DNA of 16,577 bases from DATCSE01 sp036568605 (GCA_036568605.1 DATCSE010000195.1:1-16577); one strand, 5' to 3'; positions 1-7,151 are shown, numbered from the stretch's first letter. Translations and numbers: made by a program. Notes: generated by a model from the sequence alone, not told the origin.

Positions 1-74
1 CGCTGAAGCGCGGGCTCGTGACGCTGTGCGTCGGCGGCGGAATGGGCATCGCGACGATCGTCGAGCGACTCTGA
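1..74 (+). CDS. Acetyl-CoA acyltransferase (thiolase), C-terminal end only
   Basis: Only the last 23 codons are in the window, read in the frame starting at base 3 and stopping at TGA 72-74. The peptide contains GLVTLCVGGGMGIATI, the conserved C-terminal thiolase signature; its Cys and the GGGMG loop lie at the active site of FadA/PhaA-type thiolases. These enzymes cleave 3-ketoacyl-CoA to acetyl-CoA, or condense acetyl-CoA in biosynthetic members. The gene lies 122 bp upstream of a hydratase/dehydrogenase on the same strand. That fits a beta-oxidation operon in which the thiolase comes first, as in the fadIJ order. Degradative and biosynthetic thiolases cannot be told apart from this fragment. 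Confidence 0.85.
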   Translation, partial: LKRGLVTLCVGGGMGIATIVERL

Positions 75-104
75 TACCGCCAGAGCGAACTGCTGACTTC
101 AACT

Positions 105-177
105 CCGTTCGGGCTGAGCTTGTCGAAGCCTGTTTCGAGTCGCGCCCAAAGCCCTTCGACAAGCTCAGGGCGAACGG
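105..177. repeat. REP-like imperfect inverted repeat
   Basis: Left arm 105-130 begins CCGTTCGGGCTGAGCTTGTC. Right arm 152-177 is its near-perfect reverse complement and contains TTCGACAAGCTCAGGGCGAA. The arms flank a loop of about 21 bp. This sequence type recurs as a dispersed intergenic repeat in many proteobacteria. It lies between the thiolase stop and the next start, so the transcript could fold into a long hairpin that attenuates read-through or protects the upstream 3' end. There is no T-run, so a classical intrinsic terminator is unlikely. Confidence 0.75.
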
Positions 178-196
178 AATCTCGGCGAACTGACCC

Positions 197-2341
197 ATGC
201 ACACCATCCGCTACGACCTCGACACCGCCACCGGCATCGCGACGCTGACCTTCGACGAGCCCGGCTCGCCGGTCAACACGATGCGCCCCGAGTGGCAGGA
301 CGACATGGCCGCCGCGGCCGACCGGCTCGAGCACGACAAGCCGCAGCTCAAGGGCGTGCTGCTGACGTCGGCGAAGACCACGTTCTTCGCCGGCGCCGAG
401 CTCAAGGGCGTGCTGAAGCTGAAGCCCGAAGACGCCGCCGAAGGCTTCAGGCTCGTCGAGGCGCTGAAGCGCAGCTTCCGCCGCATCGAGACGCTGGGCC
501 GCCCCGTGGTCGCGCTGCTCAACGGCGCCGCGCTGGGCGGCGGCTGGGAGGTCGCGCTGATCGCGCATGCACGCTACGCGCTGGACGACCCGAAGATCCA
601 GTTCGGCACGCCCGAGGTCACGCTGGGGCTGATCCCCGGCGCGACCGGCATCACGAAGACCGTGCGTCATCTGGGGCTGATGGCGGCGCAGGCGTACCTG
701 ATCGAAGGCCGGCTCTTCGGTCCGCGCGAGGCGGTGGAGCTCGGCTGGGTGCAGGGCCTGGCGCGCGATGCCGACGAATTGCGTTCGCTCGCGCTCGCCT
801 GGATCGCCGCGCATCCGGATGCGAAGCAGCCGTGGGATCTTGTCGACCACAAGATCCCGGGCGGCACGCCGGCATCGCCGAAGATCGCCGCCGCGCTCAG
901 CGTCGCGCCGGCGATGCTGGCCGCGAAGACGCGCGGCCTGTACCCGGCGACGCAGGCCATCCTCGAGGCCATGGTCGAGGGTGCGCAGGTCGACTACGAC
1001 ACCGCGACGCGCATCGAGAGCCGCAAGCTCGCGCGCGTCATGGTCGGGCAGACGACGAAGAACATGGTCAGCGCGTTCTTCTTCGACTTGAACGCGATTC
1101 GCTCGGGCAAGTCGCGGCCTCGCGAGGTGCCGAAATGGAAGCCGGCCAAGGTCGGCGTGCTCGGCGCCGGGATGATGGGGTCGGGCATTGCGCACGCGTG
1201 TGCGTCGCGCGGGTTCGCTTGCGTGCTGAAGGATGTCAGCGTCGAGAAGGCGAGGGCGGGGTTCGAGGCGGTGCGCAAGATCACCGCGCCGCAAGTGGCG
1301 AAAGGCCAGCTCGGCGAGGCGCAGCAGGCCGAGATGCTGAACCGCATCGCACCGACCGCCGACGCGGCCGATCTCGCGGGCTGCGATCTGATCATCGAGG
1401 CCGTGTTCGAGCAGCGCGCGCTGAAGGCCGAGGCGACCCGGGAGGCCGAGGCGATGCTCGCCGCAGGCGGCGTGTTCGCGTCGAACACCTCGACCTTGCC
1501 GATCACCGGCCTCGCGCAGGCCAGCGCAAGGCCCGCGAAGTTCATCGGGCTGCACTTCTTCTCGCCAGTGCACAAGATGAAGCTGGTCGAGATCATCCGC
1601 GGCCGCGAAACCGACGACGAAACGGTCGCGCACGCGTTCGACTTCGTGCTCGCGCTCGGCAAGTCGCCCATCGTCGTCCGTGACTCGCGCGGCTTCTTCA
1701 CGAGCCGCGTGTTCGGCACCTACGTGATGGAAGGCGCGGCGATGCTGGACGAAGGCATCCCCGCGCCGCTGATCGAGCACGCGGCGCTCGCGGCCGGCAT
1801 GCCGGTCGGTCCGCTCGCGGCGCTGGACGAGACCTCGCTCGCGCTGTCGGTGCAGGTGCTCGACCAGACACGCGCGGACTTCGCCGCTGCAGGCAAGACC
1901 TATGAAGCCGGTCGCGGCGAACGGCTGGTCGAGCGCATGGTCCGGGAGTCGAAGCGCACCGGACGTGCGGGCGGCGGCGGGTTCTACGACTACCCGGCCG
2001 GCGAAACCAAGCAGCTCTGGCCGCATCTCAAGACCTTGTTCGAGAGGCCCGGCGTCTCGGCGGCGGTCGACGAGCTGGCGCAGCGGCTGCTGTACCGCCA
2101 GGCGATCGAGGCGGCACACTGCCTCGCCGACGGCGTGCTCGCCAGCCCGGCCGATGCGAACATCGGCTCTATCTTCGGCATCGGCTTCCCGGCCTGGACC
2201 GGCGGCGCGCTGCAGTTCATCGAGTCGGAAGGGCGCGAGCGGTTCTTCGCGAATGCCGACGCACTGGCCGCGCGCCATGGCCCCGGCTTTGCGGTCTCGG
2301 CCGCGGTGCGCGACGCGGTCGCGGCAGCCGTGCGCGATTGA
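197..2341 (+). CDS. fadJ: Multifunctional enoyl-CoA hydratase / 3-hydroxyacyl-CoA dehydrogenase (FadJ/FadB type)
   Basis: The 714-residue protein carries out the middle two steps of fatty-acid beta-oxidation, hydrating 2-enoyl-CoA and then oxidising L-3-hydroxyacyl-CoA with NAD+. Residues about 1-190 are a crotonase domain, with the oxyanion-hole segment GAALGGGWE (Glu118) and FGTPEVTLGLIPG (Glu140). These two Glu match the catalytic pair of E. coli FadB. Residues about 318-500 are the Rossmann dehydrogenase domain, with VGVLGAGMMGSG at about 320-331 and HFFSPVH at 453-459, where His459 is the expected catalytic base. The rest is the C-terminal dehydrogenase repeat. The length equals E. coli FadJ and all key residues are present. 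The ATG at 197 gives a normal N-terminus, but its Shine-Dalgarno is weak. fadJ versus fadB is uncertain; the symbol follows the thiolase-first order. Confidence 0.93.
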   Translation: MHTIRYDLDTATGIATLTFDEPGSPVNTMRPEWQDDMAAAADRLEHDKPQLKGVLLTSAKTTFFAGAELKGVLKLKPEDAAEGFRLVEALKRSFRRIETLGRPVVALLNGAALGGGWEVALIAHARYALDDPKIQFGTPEVTLGLIPGATGITKTVRHLGLMAAQAYLIEGRLFGPREAVELGWVQGLARDADELRSLALAWIAAHPDAKQPWDLVDHKIPGGTPASPKIAAALSVAPAMLAAKTRGLYPATQAILEAMVEGAQVDYDTATRIESRKLARVMVGQTTKNMVSAFFFDLNAIRSGKSRPREVPKWKPAKVGVLGAGMMGSGIAHACASRGFACVLKDVSVEKARAGFEAVRKITAPQVAKGQLGEAQQAEMLNRIAPTADAADLAGCDLIIEAVFEQRALKAEATREAEAMLAAGGVFASNTSTLPITGLAQASARPAKFIGLHFFSPVHKMKLVEIIRGRETDDETVAHAFDFVLALGKSPIVVRDSRGFFTSRVFGTYVMEGAAMLDEGIPAPLIEHAALAAGMPVGPLAALDETSLALSVQVLDQTRADFAAAGKTYEAGRGERLVERMVRESKRTGRAGGGGFYDYPAGETKQLWPHLKTLFERPGVSAAVDELAQRLLYRQAIEAAHCLADGVLASPADANIGSIFGIGFPAWTGGALQFIESEGRERFFANADALAARHGPGFAVSAAVRDAVAAAVRD

Positions 2342-2467
2342 GACGGCGCTTCCGTATAGCCTGTCGATACCGCGCGAATCGCGCGTGATGACCCGATCCG
2401 AACCAGTCGCGGCGACCGCGGCGTTGCGACATGCTGGCGGCCTTCGTCACTCCAGGATTCGCTCCTC

Positions 2468-3196
2468 ATGGCCCCACGTCTTCCTGCGTTCATCGCGGCG
2501 TTTCTCTTTGCGGCTGTTGCGGCGGCGGCTGCGCCCGATACGACGGGCGCCGCTGCGCACGATGCTGTCGCCGCGACGTTGCCTGCTGCCGACGCGACGA
2601 CGCTCGCGTCGCTCGCGGCCACGCTGCAAGTCGGCGACGTCGTCTTCATCCGCGTACCGGCCAAGCCGTTTCGCGAGGTCGCGGCCGCGACCGGCTCGTG
2701 GACCAACCACGTGGGCATCGTCGTCAGCGTCGCGGACGGCAAGGTGCTGATCGGCGAAAGCAAGTTCCCGCGGTCGCGCTTGACGCCGCTGGCCGACTTC
2801 GTCGACCGCTCGGAAGGTCGCCGGATGGCCGTGACACGCCTCGTCGACGGGCTGACCGACGAGCAGCGTGCGGCCGTGCCGGCCGCCGCGAGCAAGCGCC
2901 TCGGCATCTTCTACGACACCGGGTTCGACCTGCATTCCAAGTCGCGTCAGTTCTGTTCGCGTTATGTGCGCGAGGTGCTGCTCGAGGCGACCGGCAGGCA
3001 GGTCGGTGAAGTTGAGACGTTCGCAAAACTGCTCGCGCACCGGCCCGACACCGATCTGGGCTTCTGGAAGCTCTGGTATTTCGGCTACATCCCGTGGCAG
3101 CGCGAGACGGTGACGCCGGCCAGCGTGCTGGACAGCCCGGCTTTGCGGCGGGTGTTCGATGGCGTCGTCGCGCGCGCTCGCGCAGACGCGGCGTGA
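2468..3196 (+). CDS. Exported YebB/YiiX-type permuted papain-like (NlpC/P60 superfamily) protein
   Basis: The 242-residue protein starts with a hydrophobic segment and Ala-rich stretch (residues 5-22) that looks like a Sec signal peptide, so the product is probably periplasmic. The mature part begins with LQVGDVVFIR (53-62), followed by TNHVGIVV with His81, GES with Glu97, and QFCSRYVREV with Cys163. Histidine before cysteine is the circularly permuted order of the YebB/YiiX (former DUF830) group of NlpC/P60-like enzymes. Members are thought to be cysteine peptidases, amidases or acyltransferases; no substrate can be read from the sequence. The next gene converges on it. The nearest upstream AGGA (2453-2456) is rather far from the ATG, so translation may be modest. 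The family call is good and the function is unknown. Confidence 0.75.
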   Translation: MAPRLPAFIAAFLFAAVAAAAAPDTTGAAAHDAVAATLPAADATTLASLAATLQVGDVVFIRVPAKPFREVAAATGSWTNHVGIVVSVADGKVLIGESKFPRSRLTPLADFVDRSEGRRMAVTRLVDGLTDEQRAAVPAAASKRLGIFYDTGFDLHSKSRQFCSRYVREVLLEATGRQVGEVETFAKLLAHRPDTDLGFWKLWYFGYIPWQRETVTPASVLDSPALRRVFDGVVARARADAA

Positions 3197-3211
3197 TCGA
3201 GCGCGACCGGC

Positions 3212-3237
3212 AAAAGAAAGGCCTCGCGTGCGGGGCC
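3212..3237 (-). terminator. Intrinsic terminator of the cytochrome c gene
   Basis: On the minus strand a 7-bp GC-rich stem (GGCCCCG / CGAGGCC, one G-T wobble, 4-nt loop, bases 3220-3237) is followed directly by TTTCTTTT (3212-3219). It starts 25 bp past the cytochrome stop codon. On the plus strand no T-run follows the stem, so it should act mainly on the leftward transcript. Confidence 0.75.
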
Positions 3238-3262
3238 CGGTGTCATCGGGTGCGAGCGTCTG

Positions 3263-3574
3263 TCACTTCTGCGACAGCACCCACTGCACGAGCTGCTTTG
3301 CTTCGGCTTCGGTGACCTGCGGATTCGCGGGCATCGGCACCGCGCCCCAGACGCCCGAGCCGCCCTTCATGACTTTTTGCGCAAGCTTGTCGACCGCGTC
3401 CTTCTGGCCGGCGTACTTCGCGGCGACTTCCTTGTAGGCCGGGCCGACGAGCTTCTTGTCGACGGCGTGACAGGCCATGCAGTTCTTCTTCTGCGCCAGG
3501 TCGGCTTGCGCGAAGGCGGGCGCAGCGGCGACGGCGCTCAACGAGATCAACAGCAAAGCGGGCAATTTGCGCAT
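3263..3574 (-). CDS. Periplasmic class I cytochrome c (c551/c552 family)
   Basis: The 103-residue precursor has a Sec signal peptide with an AFA-QA cleavage site after residue 22, leaving about 81 residues, the usual size of cytochrome c551. NCMACH holds the haem-attachment Cys32 and Cys35 and the proximal ligand His36. VPMPANP supplies the distal ligand Met81, and the final helix contains LVQWVLSQK. Such proteins shuttle single electrons in the periplasm to terminal oxidases, nitrite reductase or peroxidases, or away from periplasmic dehydrogenases. GAGGAA lies a few bases before the ATG. It diverges from the Trp-rich gene across a 102-bp gap and ends at its own terminator. A functional link to the molybdenum hydroxylase 550 bp away is possible but unproven. 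Confidence 0.92.
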   Translation of the reverse strand: MRKLPALLLISLSAVAAAPAFAQADLAQKKNCMACHAVDKKLVGPAYKEVAAKYAGQKDAVDKLAQKVMKGGSGVWGAVPMPANPQVTEAEAKQLVQWVLSQK

Positions 3575-3676
3575 AGGTTCCTCTTGGACAAGTTCGGACT
3601 AGCCTCGACACTCGGCTACAGTCAGCATAACGGATTGTCGAGCCGCGGGTTGACGAAGGCTCGAAGGAGTTGGGCC

Positions 3677-3952
3677 ATGCTATTCGTGATCGTCGGCGTG
3701 TTGTTGATCCTGATGAACCTGCTCGGCATCGGCTGGCCGGCCGCCTGGAACTGGGAAGTCTTCGGCGATCTGTGGAAGTTCTGCGCGCCGTTCATGCTCG
3801 CGGCGCTGTGGTGGGTCTGGTCGGACAAGTCTGGCCTGAACAAGCGGCGTGAGATCGAGCGCATGGAGAAGAAGAAGCAGGACCGCCGCATGGAGAACCT
3901 GCAGGCGCTCGGCCTGGACACGCGCGCACGCCGCAAGGGCGTCAAGAAGTAG
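3677..3952 (+). CDS. Small Trp-rich membrane protein (TIGR04438-like)
   Basis: The 91-residue protein starts at ATG 3677, preceded by a strong AAGGAG at 3664-3669 with 7-base spacing. An upstream in-frame extension runs through the divergent cytochrome gene and is rejected. Residues 2-19 form one hydrophobic segment and about 36-48 a second, ending in LWWVW. There are seven Trp in positions 20-48. Residues 51-91 are highly charged (KRREIERMEKKKQDRR, then RARRKGVKK) and probably helical in the cytoplasm. This matches the betaproteobacterial small Trp-rich protein family, whose role is unknown. It is read away from the cytochrome c gene, so the two may share a control region. Confidence 0.8.
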   Translation: MLFVIVGVLLILMNLLGIGWPAAWNWEVFGDLWKFCAPFMLAALWWVWSDKSGLNKRREIERMEKKKQDRRMENLQALGLDTRARRKGVKK

Positions 3953-4066
3953 CCGCCACGCGGTTGTTCCCCCGCTGCAGGGCCGCGGGGTACTCATCGT
4001 CGGCTCGAACGCCGAATCGATGTCCAGCAAGCCAGTGTGGCCACTGCGACGGCCATAGAGTGGGCG

Positions 4067-4082
4067 GCCGCCGAACGGCGGC
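4067..4082. repeat. Perfect short inverted repeat upstream of iorA
   Basis: GCCGCCG and CGGCGGC are perfect complementary 7-base arms around AA, 49 bp before the iorA start, in the 178-bp gap after the Trp-rich gene. Just upstream lies a second small dyad, CAGTG-TGGC-CACTG, at about 4034-4047. Either could be an operator or a leader hairpin for iorAB. GC-rich dyads arise easily by chance at this base composition. Confidence 0.3.
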
Positions 4083-4130
4083 GCGCGCGATTGCGCACCG
4101 CCGACCTGTGAACAACCTCGGAGACCACCC

Positions 4131-4595
4131 ATGGCCACTCTTGTGATCAACGGCAAGACCACCCAAGTCACGGCGTCCGACGAGACGCCGCTGCTGTGGG
4201 TGCTGCGAGACCACCTCGGCCTGACCGGCACCAAGTTCGGCTGCGGCATGGCGCTGTGCGGCGCCTGTACCGTGCATCTGGACGGCACGCCGGTGCGTTC
4301 GTGTCAGACGCCGATCTCGGCCGCTGCCGGCAAGAAGGTGACGACGATCGAGGGCGTCGGCGCCAGTCGCGTCGGCAAGGCGGTGCAAGCCGCCTGGCTG
4401 CAGGTGGGCGTGCCGCAGTGCGGCTACTGCCAGGCCGGGCAGATCATGAGCGCGACCGCGCTGCTACAGGGCAACCCCAAGCCCAGCGATGCCGAGATCG
4501 ATGGTGCGATGAGCGGCAACATCTGCCGCTGCGGCACCTACACCCGCATCCGCAGCGCGATCAAGGTCGCCGCGGGCATCAAGGAGGCAGCATGA
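4131..4595 (+). CDS. iorA: Molybdenum hydroxylase small subunit, two [2Fe-2S] clusters (isoquinoline 1-oxidoreductase alpha type)
   Basis: The 154-residue protein is the electron-transfer subunit of a xanthine-oxidase-family enzyme. The N-terminal plant-ferredoxin-like domain has Cys38, Cys43, Cys46 and Cys58 (in FGCGMALCGACTVHLDG and SCQTP). The C-terminal helical domain has Cys97, Cys100, Cys132 and Cys134 (in QCGYCQAGQIM and GNICRCGTY). All eight ligands for the two clusters are present and the length is typical. It has no signal peptide, so it is presumably exported folded with its Tat-bearing partner. GGAGA lies 5-10 bases before the ATG. The stop overlaps an ATG (ATGA, 4592-4595). The Ior-type name reflects family; the substrate could be another N-heterocycle or an aldehyde. 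Confidence 0.9.
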   Translation: MATLVINGKTTQVTASDETPLLWVLRDHLGLTGTKFGCGMALCGACTVHLDGTPVRSCQTPISAAAGKKVTTIEGVGASRVGKAVQAAWLQVGVPQCGYCQAGQIMSATALLQGNPKPSDAEIDGAMSGNICRCGTYTRIRSAIKVAAGIKEAA

Positions 4596-4705
4596 AGCGA
4601 AGGGCGAGGGGCCCCGTTTACGGGGATCGACCAGCGCAATGCTGCCGGGCCTCCGACATGGCATTGCATCGAGTCATCACTTCTTTTCAGGAGGAGGCCG
4701 TATGA
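4592..4705 (+). other. 37-codon mini-ORF bridging iorA and iorB
   Basis: An ATG at 4592 overlaps the iorA stop as ATGA and is preceded by a near-perfect Shine-Dalgarno, AAGGAGG, at 4581-4587. The frame runs 37 codons and stops at TGA 4703-4705, overlapping the iorB start as another ATGA. It is not in frame with iorB. The peptide is Arg-rich with no recognisable domain, and most of it is encoded by repeat-like sequence. It may be a translational-coupling device, or the scar of an insertion behind the original iorB start, rather than a functional peptide. Confidence 0.3.
4601..4680. repeat. Repeat-like element with two hairpins in the iorA-iorB spacer
   Basis: CCCCGTTTACGGGG (4612-4625) is a tight hairpin. 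It is followed by perfect 7-base arms GCAATGC (4636-4642) and GCATTGC (4661-4667) enclosing a GC-rich imperfect stem. Two adjacent hairpins in a spacer inside an operon are typical of REP-like or miniature repeat elements. Only one copy is in the window, so the repeat status is inferred from structure. Confidence 0.4.
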
Positions 4706-7032
4706 ATGACATCGCGTCTCTGGCTGCTGTTTCTTCTCCTGCACCTGAACGCGCCGGCACGCGCCGGCGCGAATTCCTGAAGACCGTGCCGCTGACCGGG
4801 CTGGTGCTCGGGATCGCGTTGCCGCGCTTCGGCCTGGCCGCCGAGGAGCCCAAGAAGTACGGCGGCGATGCCATGCCGCATGGCGTGCAGGACAGCCCCA
4901 AACTCTTCGTCGCGATCGCGCCCGACGGCACGGTCAGCATCGTGGTGTCGCGTTCCGAGATGGGCCAGGGCGTGCGCACCAGCCTGCCGCGCATCGTCGC
5001 CGACGAGCTCGAGGCGGACCTGAAGCGCGTACGTGTCGTGCAGGCGCCGGGTGACGAAGTCAAGTACGGCAATCAGGACACCGACGGCTCGCGCAGCACG
5101 CGCCATTGGTTCGATCCGATGCGGCGCTGCGGCGCGAGCGCGCGCGCCATGCTGGAGCAGGCCGCGGCGCAGCGCTGGAAGGTGCCGGTCGATCAGGTCG
5201 AGGCGCGCCAGCACGAGGTGATCCACAAGGCCAGCGGCCGCAAGCTCGGTTACGGGGCGCTGGCGCTGGCCGCGGCCAAGCTCGACGTGCCGGCGCGCGA
5301 GTCGGTCAAGCTCAAGGACCCCAGTCGCTATCGCTACATCGGCAAGCTCGACGCCACGCTGGCCGACGGGCCGGCCATCGTCAGCGGCAAGGCGCAGTAC
5401 GGCATCGACACCCGTCTGCCCGGCATGCTGTACGCGGTGATCGCACGTCCGCCGGTGCTCGGCGGCAAGGTCAAGAGTTTCGACGCGAGCGATGCGCAAA
5501 AGGTCGGCGGCGTCGTCAAGGTGTTCGCGATCGACGGCGCGCCGCCGCCTTCGGAGTTCATGCCGATCGGCGGGGTCGTGGTCGTCGCGAAGGACACCTG
5601 GGCCGCGATCCAGGGCCGCAATGCGTTGAAGATCGTCTGGGACGACGGCGCCCATGCCGGCTATGACTCGGCGGCGTATCGAGCCGAGCTCGAGGCGGCG
5701 GTACGCAAGACGGGCGGCAAGGTCGTGCGCGACGAAGGCGACGCGTACGGCGCGCTGGCCAAGGCAGCCAAGCGGGTCGAGGCCGACTACTACGTGCCCC
5801 ACTACGCCCACGCGACGATGGAGCCGCCGGCGGCGACCGCGCGCATCGCGGGCGGCCGCTGCGAGGTCTGGGCACCCAGCCAGTCGCCGCAGGCCGCGCG
5901 CGAACGAGTCGCGACCGCGTTGAAGCTGACGCCGGAGAACGTGACCGTCAACGTCACGCTGCTCGGCGGCGGGTTCGGGCGCAAGTCCAAGGCCGACTTC
6001 GTCGTCGAAGCGGCGCTGGTCTCGCAAGCCATGAACGGGCAGCCGGTCAAGCTGACCTGGACGCGCGAGGACGATCTGCAGCACGACTACTTCCACGCGG
6101 TCTCGGCGCAGCACCTCGAAGCCGGCTTCGATGCCGACGGCAAGGTCAACGCCTGGCTGCACCGCAGCGCCGAGCCGACGATTGCGTCGATCTTCGCGCC
6201 CGACCCGAAGCAGCTCGCTGCATTCGAGCTGGGCCTGGGGCTGACGAACATGCCGTATGCGGTGCCGAACGTGCGCATCGAGAACCCCGAGGCGGTGGCG
6301 CACGCGCGCATCGGCTGGCTGCGTTCGGTCAACAACATCCAGCATGCGTTCGCAGCGCAGTCGTTCGTCGCCGAGCTGGCGCACGCGCAGGGCAAGGACC
6401 ATCGCGACTTCCTGCTGGCGCTGCTCGGCCCGGACCGGACCATAGACCCGAACAAGGTGAGCGAGCCGTGGAACCACGGCGAATCGCCCGAGCGCTATCC
6501 GATCAACACCGGGCGGCTGCGCAAGGTCGTCGAACGCGTGACGCAGGAGGCGGGCTGGGGCCGCAAGCTCGGCAACGGCAAGGGCCTGGGACTGGCGGCG
6601 CACTACAGCTTCGTGACCTACGTGGCCGCGGTGGTCGAGGTCTCGGTCGATGCCAAGGGCGAGATCGCCATTCCGCGGGTCGACGTCGCGGTCGACTGCG
6701 GGCCGCAGGTGAACCCCGATCGCATACGCTCGCAGATCGAAGGCGCCTGCATCATGGGCCTGAGCCAGGCGCTGGTCAGCGAGATCACGTTCGAAAAGGG
6801 CCGGGCCCAGCAGACCAACCTGCATCAGTTCGAGGTGCTGCGCTCGAACGCGGCGCCGACGAAGATCGTCGTGCATCTGATGCCGGCCGACAGCTACGAC
6901 GCGCCGCTGGGCGGCGTCGGCGAGCCGGGCGTGCCGGTGATTGCGCCGGCGCTGGTCAACGCGATCCACGCGGCCACCGGCAAGCGGATCCGGCAGTTGC
7001 CGGTGCGCGGGCAACTGGCGCCGCCGGCTTGA
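4702..7032 (+). CDS. iorB: Molybdenum hydroxylase large subunit, Tat-exported (isoquinoline 1-oxidoreductase beta type)
   Basis: I place the start at ATG 4702, behind a strong AGGAGGAGG (4689-4697). An upstream ATG at 4639 would add 21 residues ahead of the Tat signal. The 776-residue protein has a twin-arginine signal, TRRREFLK (20-27), followed by a hydrophobic stretch and Ala-Ala near 47, so it acts in the periplasm. The molybdopterin-binding features include LGGGFGRK (421-428) and, near the C-terminus, GVGEPGVPVIAP with Glu741 as the expected catalytic base of the xanthine-oxidase family. It has no FAD domain, so electrons leave via the IorA clusters to an external acceptor. IorB-type enzymes usually carry molybdopterin cytosine dinucleotide. 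The substrate is not readable from sequence. No XdhC-like maturation gene or cytochrome subunit gene adjoins the pair on this strand. Confidence 0.9.
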   Translation: MNDIASLAAVSSPAPERAGTRRREFLKTVPLTGLVLGIALPRFGLAAEEPKKYGGDAMPHGVQDSPKLFVAIAPDGTVSIVVSRSEMGQGVRTSLPRIVADELEADLKRVRVVQAPGDEVKYGNQDTDGSRSTRHWFDPMRRCGASARAMLEQAAAQRWKVPVDQVEARQHEVIHKASGRKLGYGALALAAAKLDVPARESVKLKDPSRYRYIGKLDATLADGPAIVSGKAQYGIDTRLPGMLYAVIARPPVLGGKVKSFDASDAQKVGGVVKVFAIDGAPPPSEFMPIGGVVVVAKDTWAAIQGRNALKIVWDDGAHAGYDSAAYRAELEAAVRKTGGKVVRDEGDAYGALAKAAKRVEADYYVPHYAHATMEPPAATARIAGGRCEVWAPSQSPQAARERVATALKLTPENVTVNVTLLGGGFGRKSKADFVVEAALVSQAMNGQPVKLTWTREDDLQHDYFHAVSAQHLEAGFDADGKVNAWLHRSAEPTIASIFAPDPKQLAAFELGLGLTNMPYAVPNVRIENPEAVAHARIGWLRSVNNIQHAFAAQSFVAELAHAQGKDHRDFLLALLGPDRTIDPNKVSEPWNHGESPERYPINTGRLRKVVERVTQEAGWGRKLGNGKGLGLAAHYSFVTYVAAVVEVSVDAKGEIAIPRVDVAVDCGPQVNPDRIRSQIEGACIMGLSQALVSEITFEKGRAQQTNLHQFEVLRSNAAPTKIVVHLMPADSYDAPLGGVGEPGVPVIAPALVNAIHAATGKRIRQLPVRGQLAPPA

Positions 7033-7147
7033 CCCCCTCTCCCTCTGGGAGAGGGCAGGGGTGAGGGCAACGAGAAGAACCGCTTTTCCGAAGGGCGTGG
7101 CTCTCCCAGACCCCTCACCCCACCCTCTCCCCAGAGGGGAGAGGGAG
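7033..7147. repeat. Inverted doublet of CCCTCTCCC-type hairpin repeats between convergent genes
   Basis: Two copies of the same repeat face each other. The left copy (7034-7067) has a perfect 9-bp stem, CCCTCTCCC (7035-7043) and GGGAGAGGG (7047-7055), then CAGGGGTGAGGG. The right copy (7111-7147) is the reverse complement type with a perfect 10-bp stem, CCCTCTCCCC (7123-7132) and GGGGAGAGGG (7136-7145). About 43 bp separate them, and the whole unit can form one large stem-loop. This repeat type is widespread in intergenic DNA of GC-rich proteobacteria and resembles a BIME-like REP pair. Lying between iorB and ilvD tails, it may limit read-through in both directions, although no T-run is present. 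Confidence 0.85.
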
Positions 7148-7151
7148 TGGA

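Noticed and set aside
2371..2385. CGCGCG-AAT-CGCGCG hairpin in the gap before the YebB-like gene
   Set aside because: The alternating CG arms are self-complementary and likely by chance in this composition; there is no T-run to make it a terminator.
3970..3990. CCCCGC...GCGGGG hairpin after the Trp-rich gene
   Set aside because: Six-base stem with a 9-base loop and no T-run; not enough to call a terminator.
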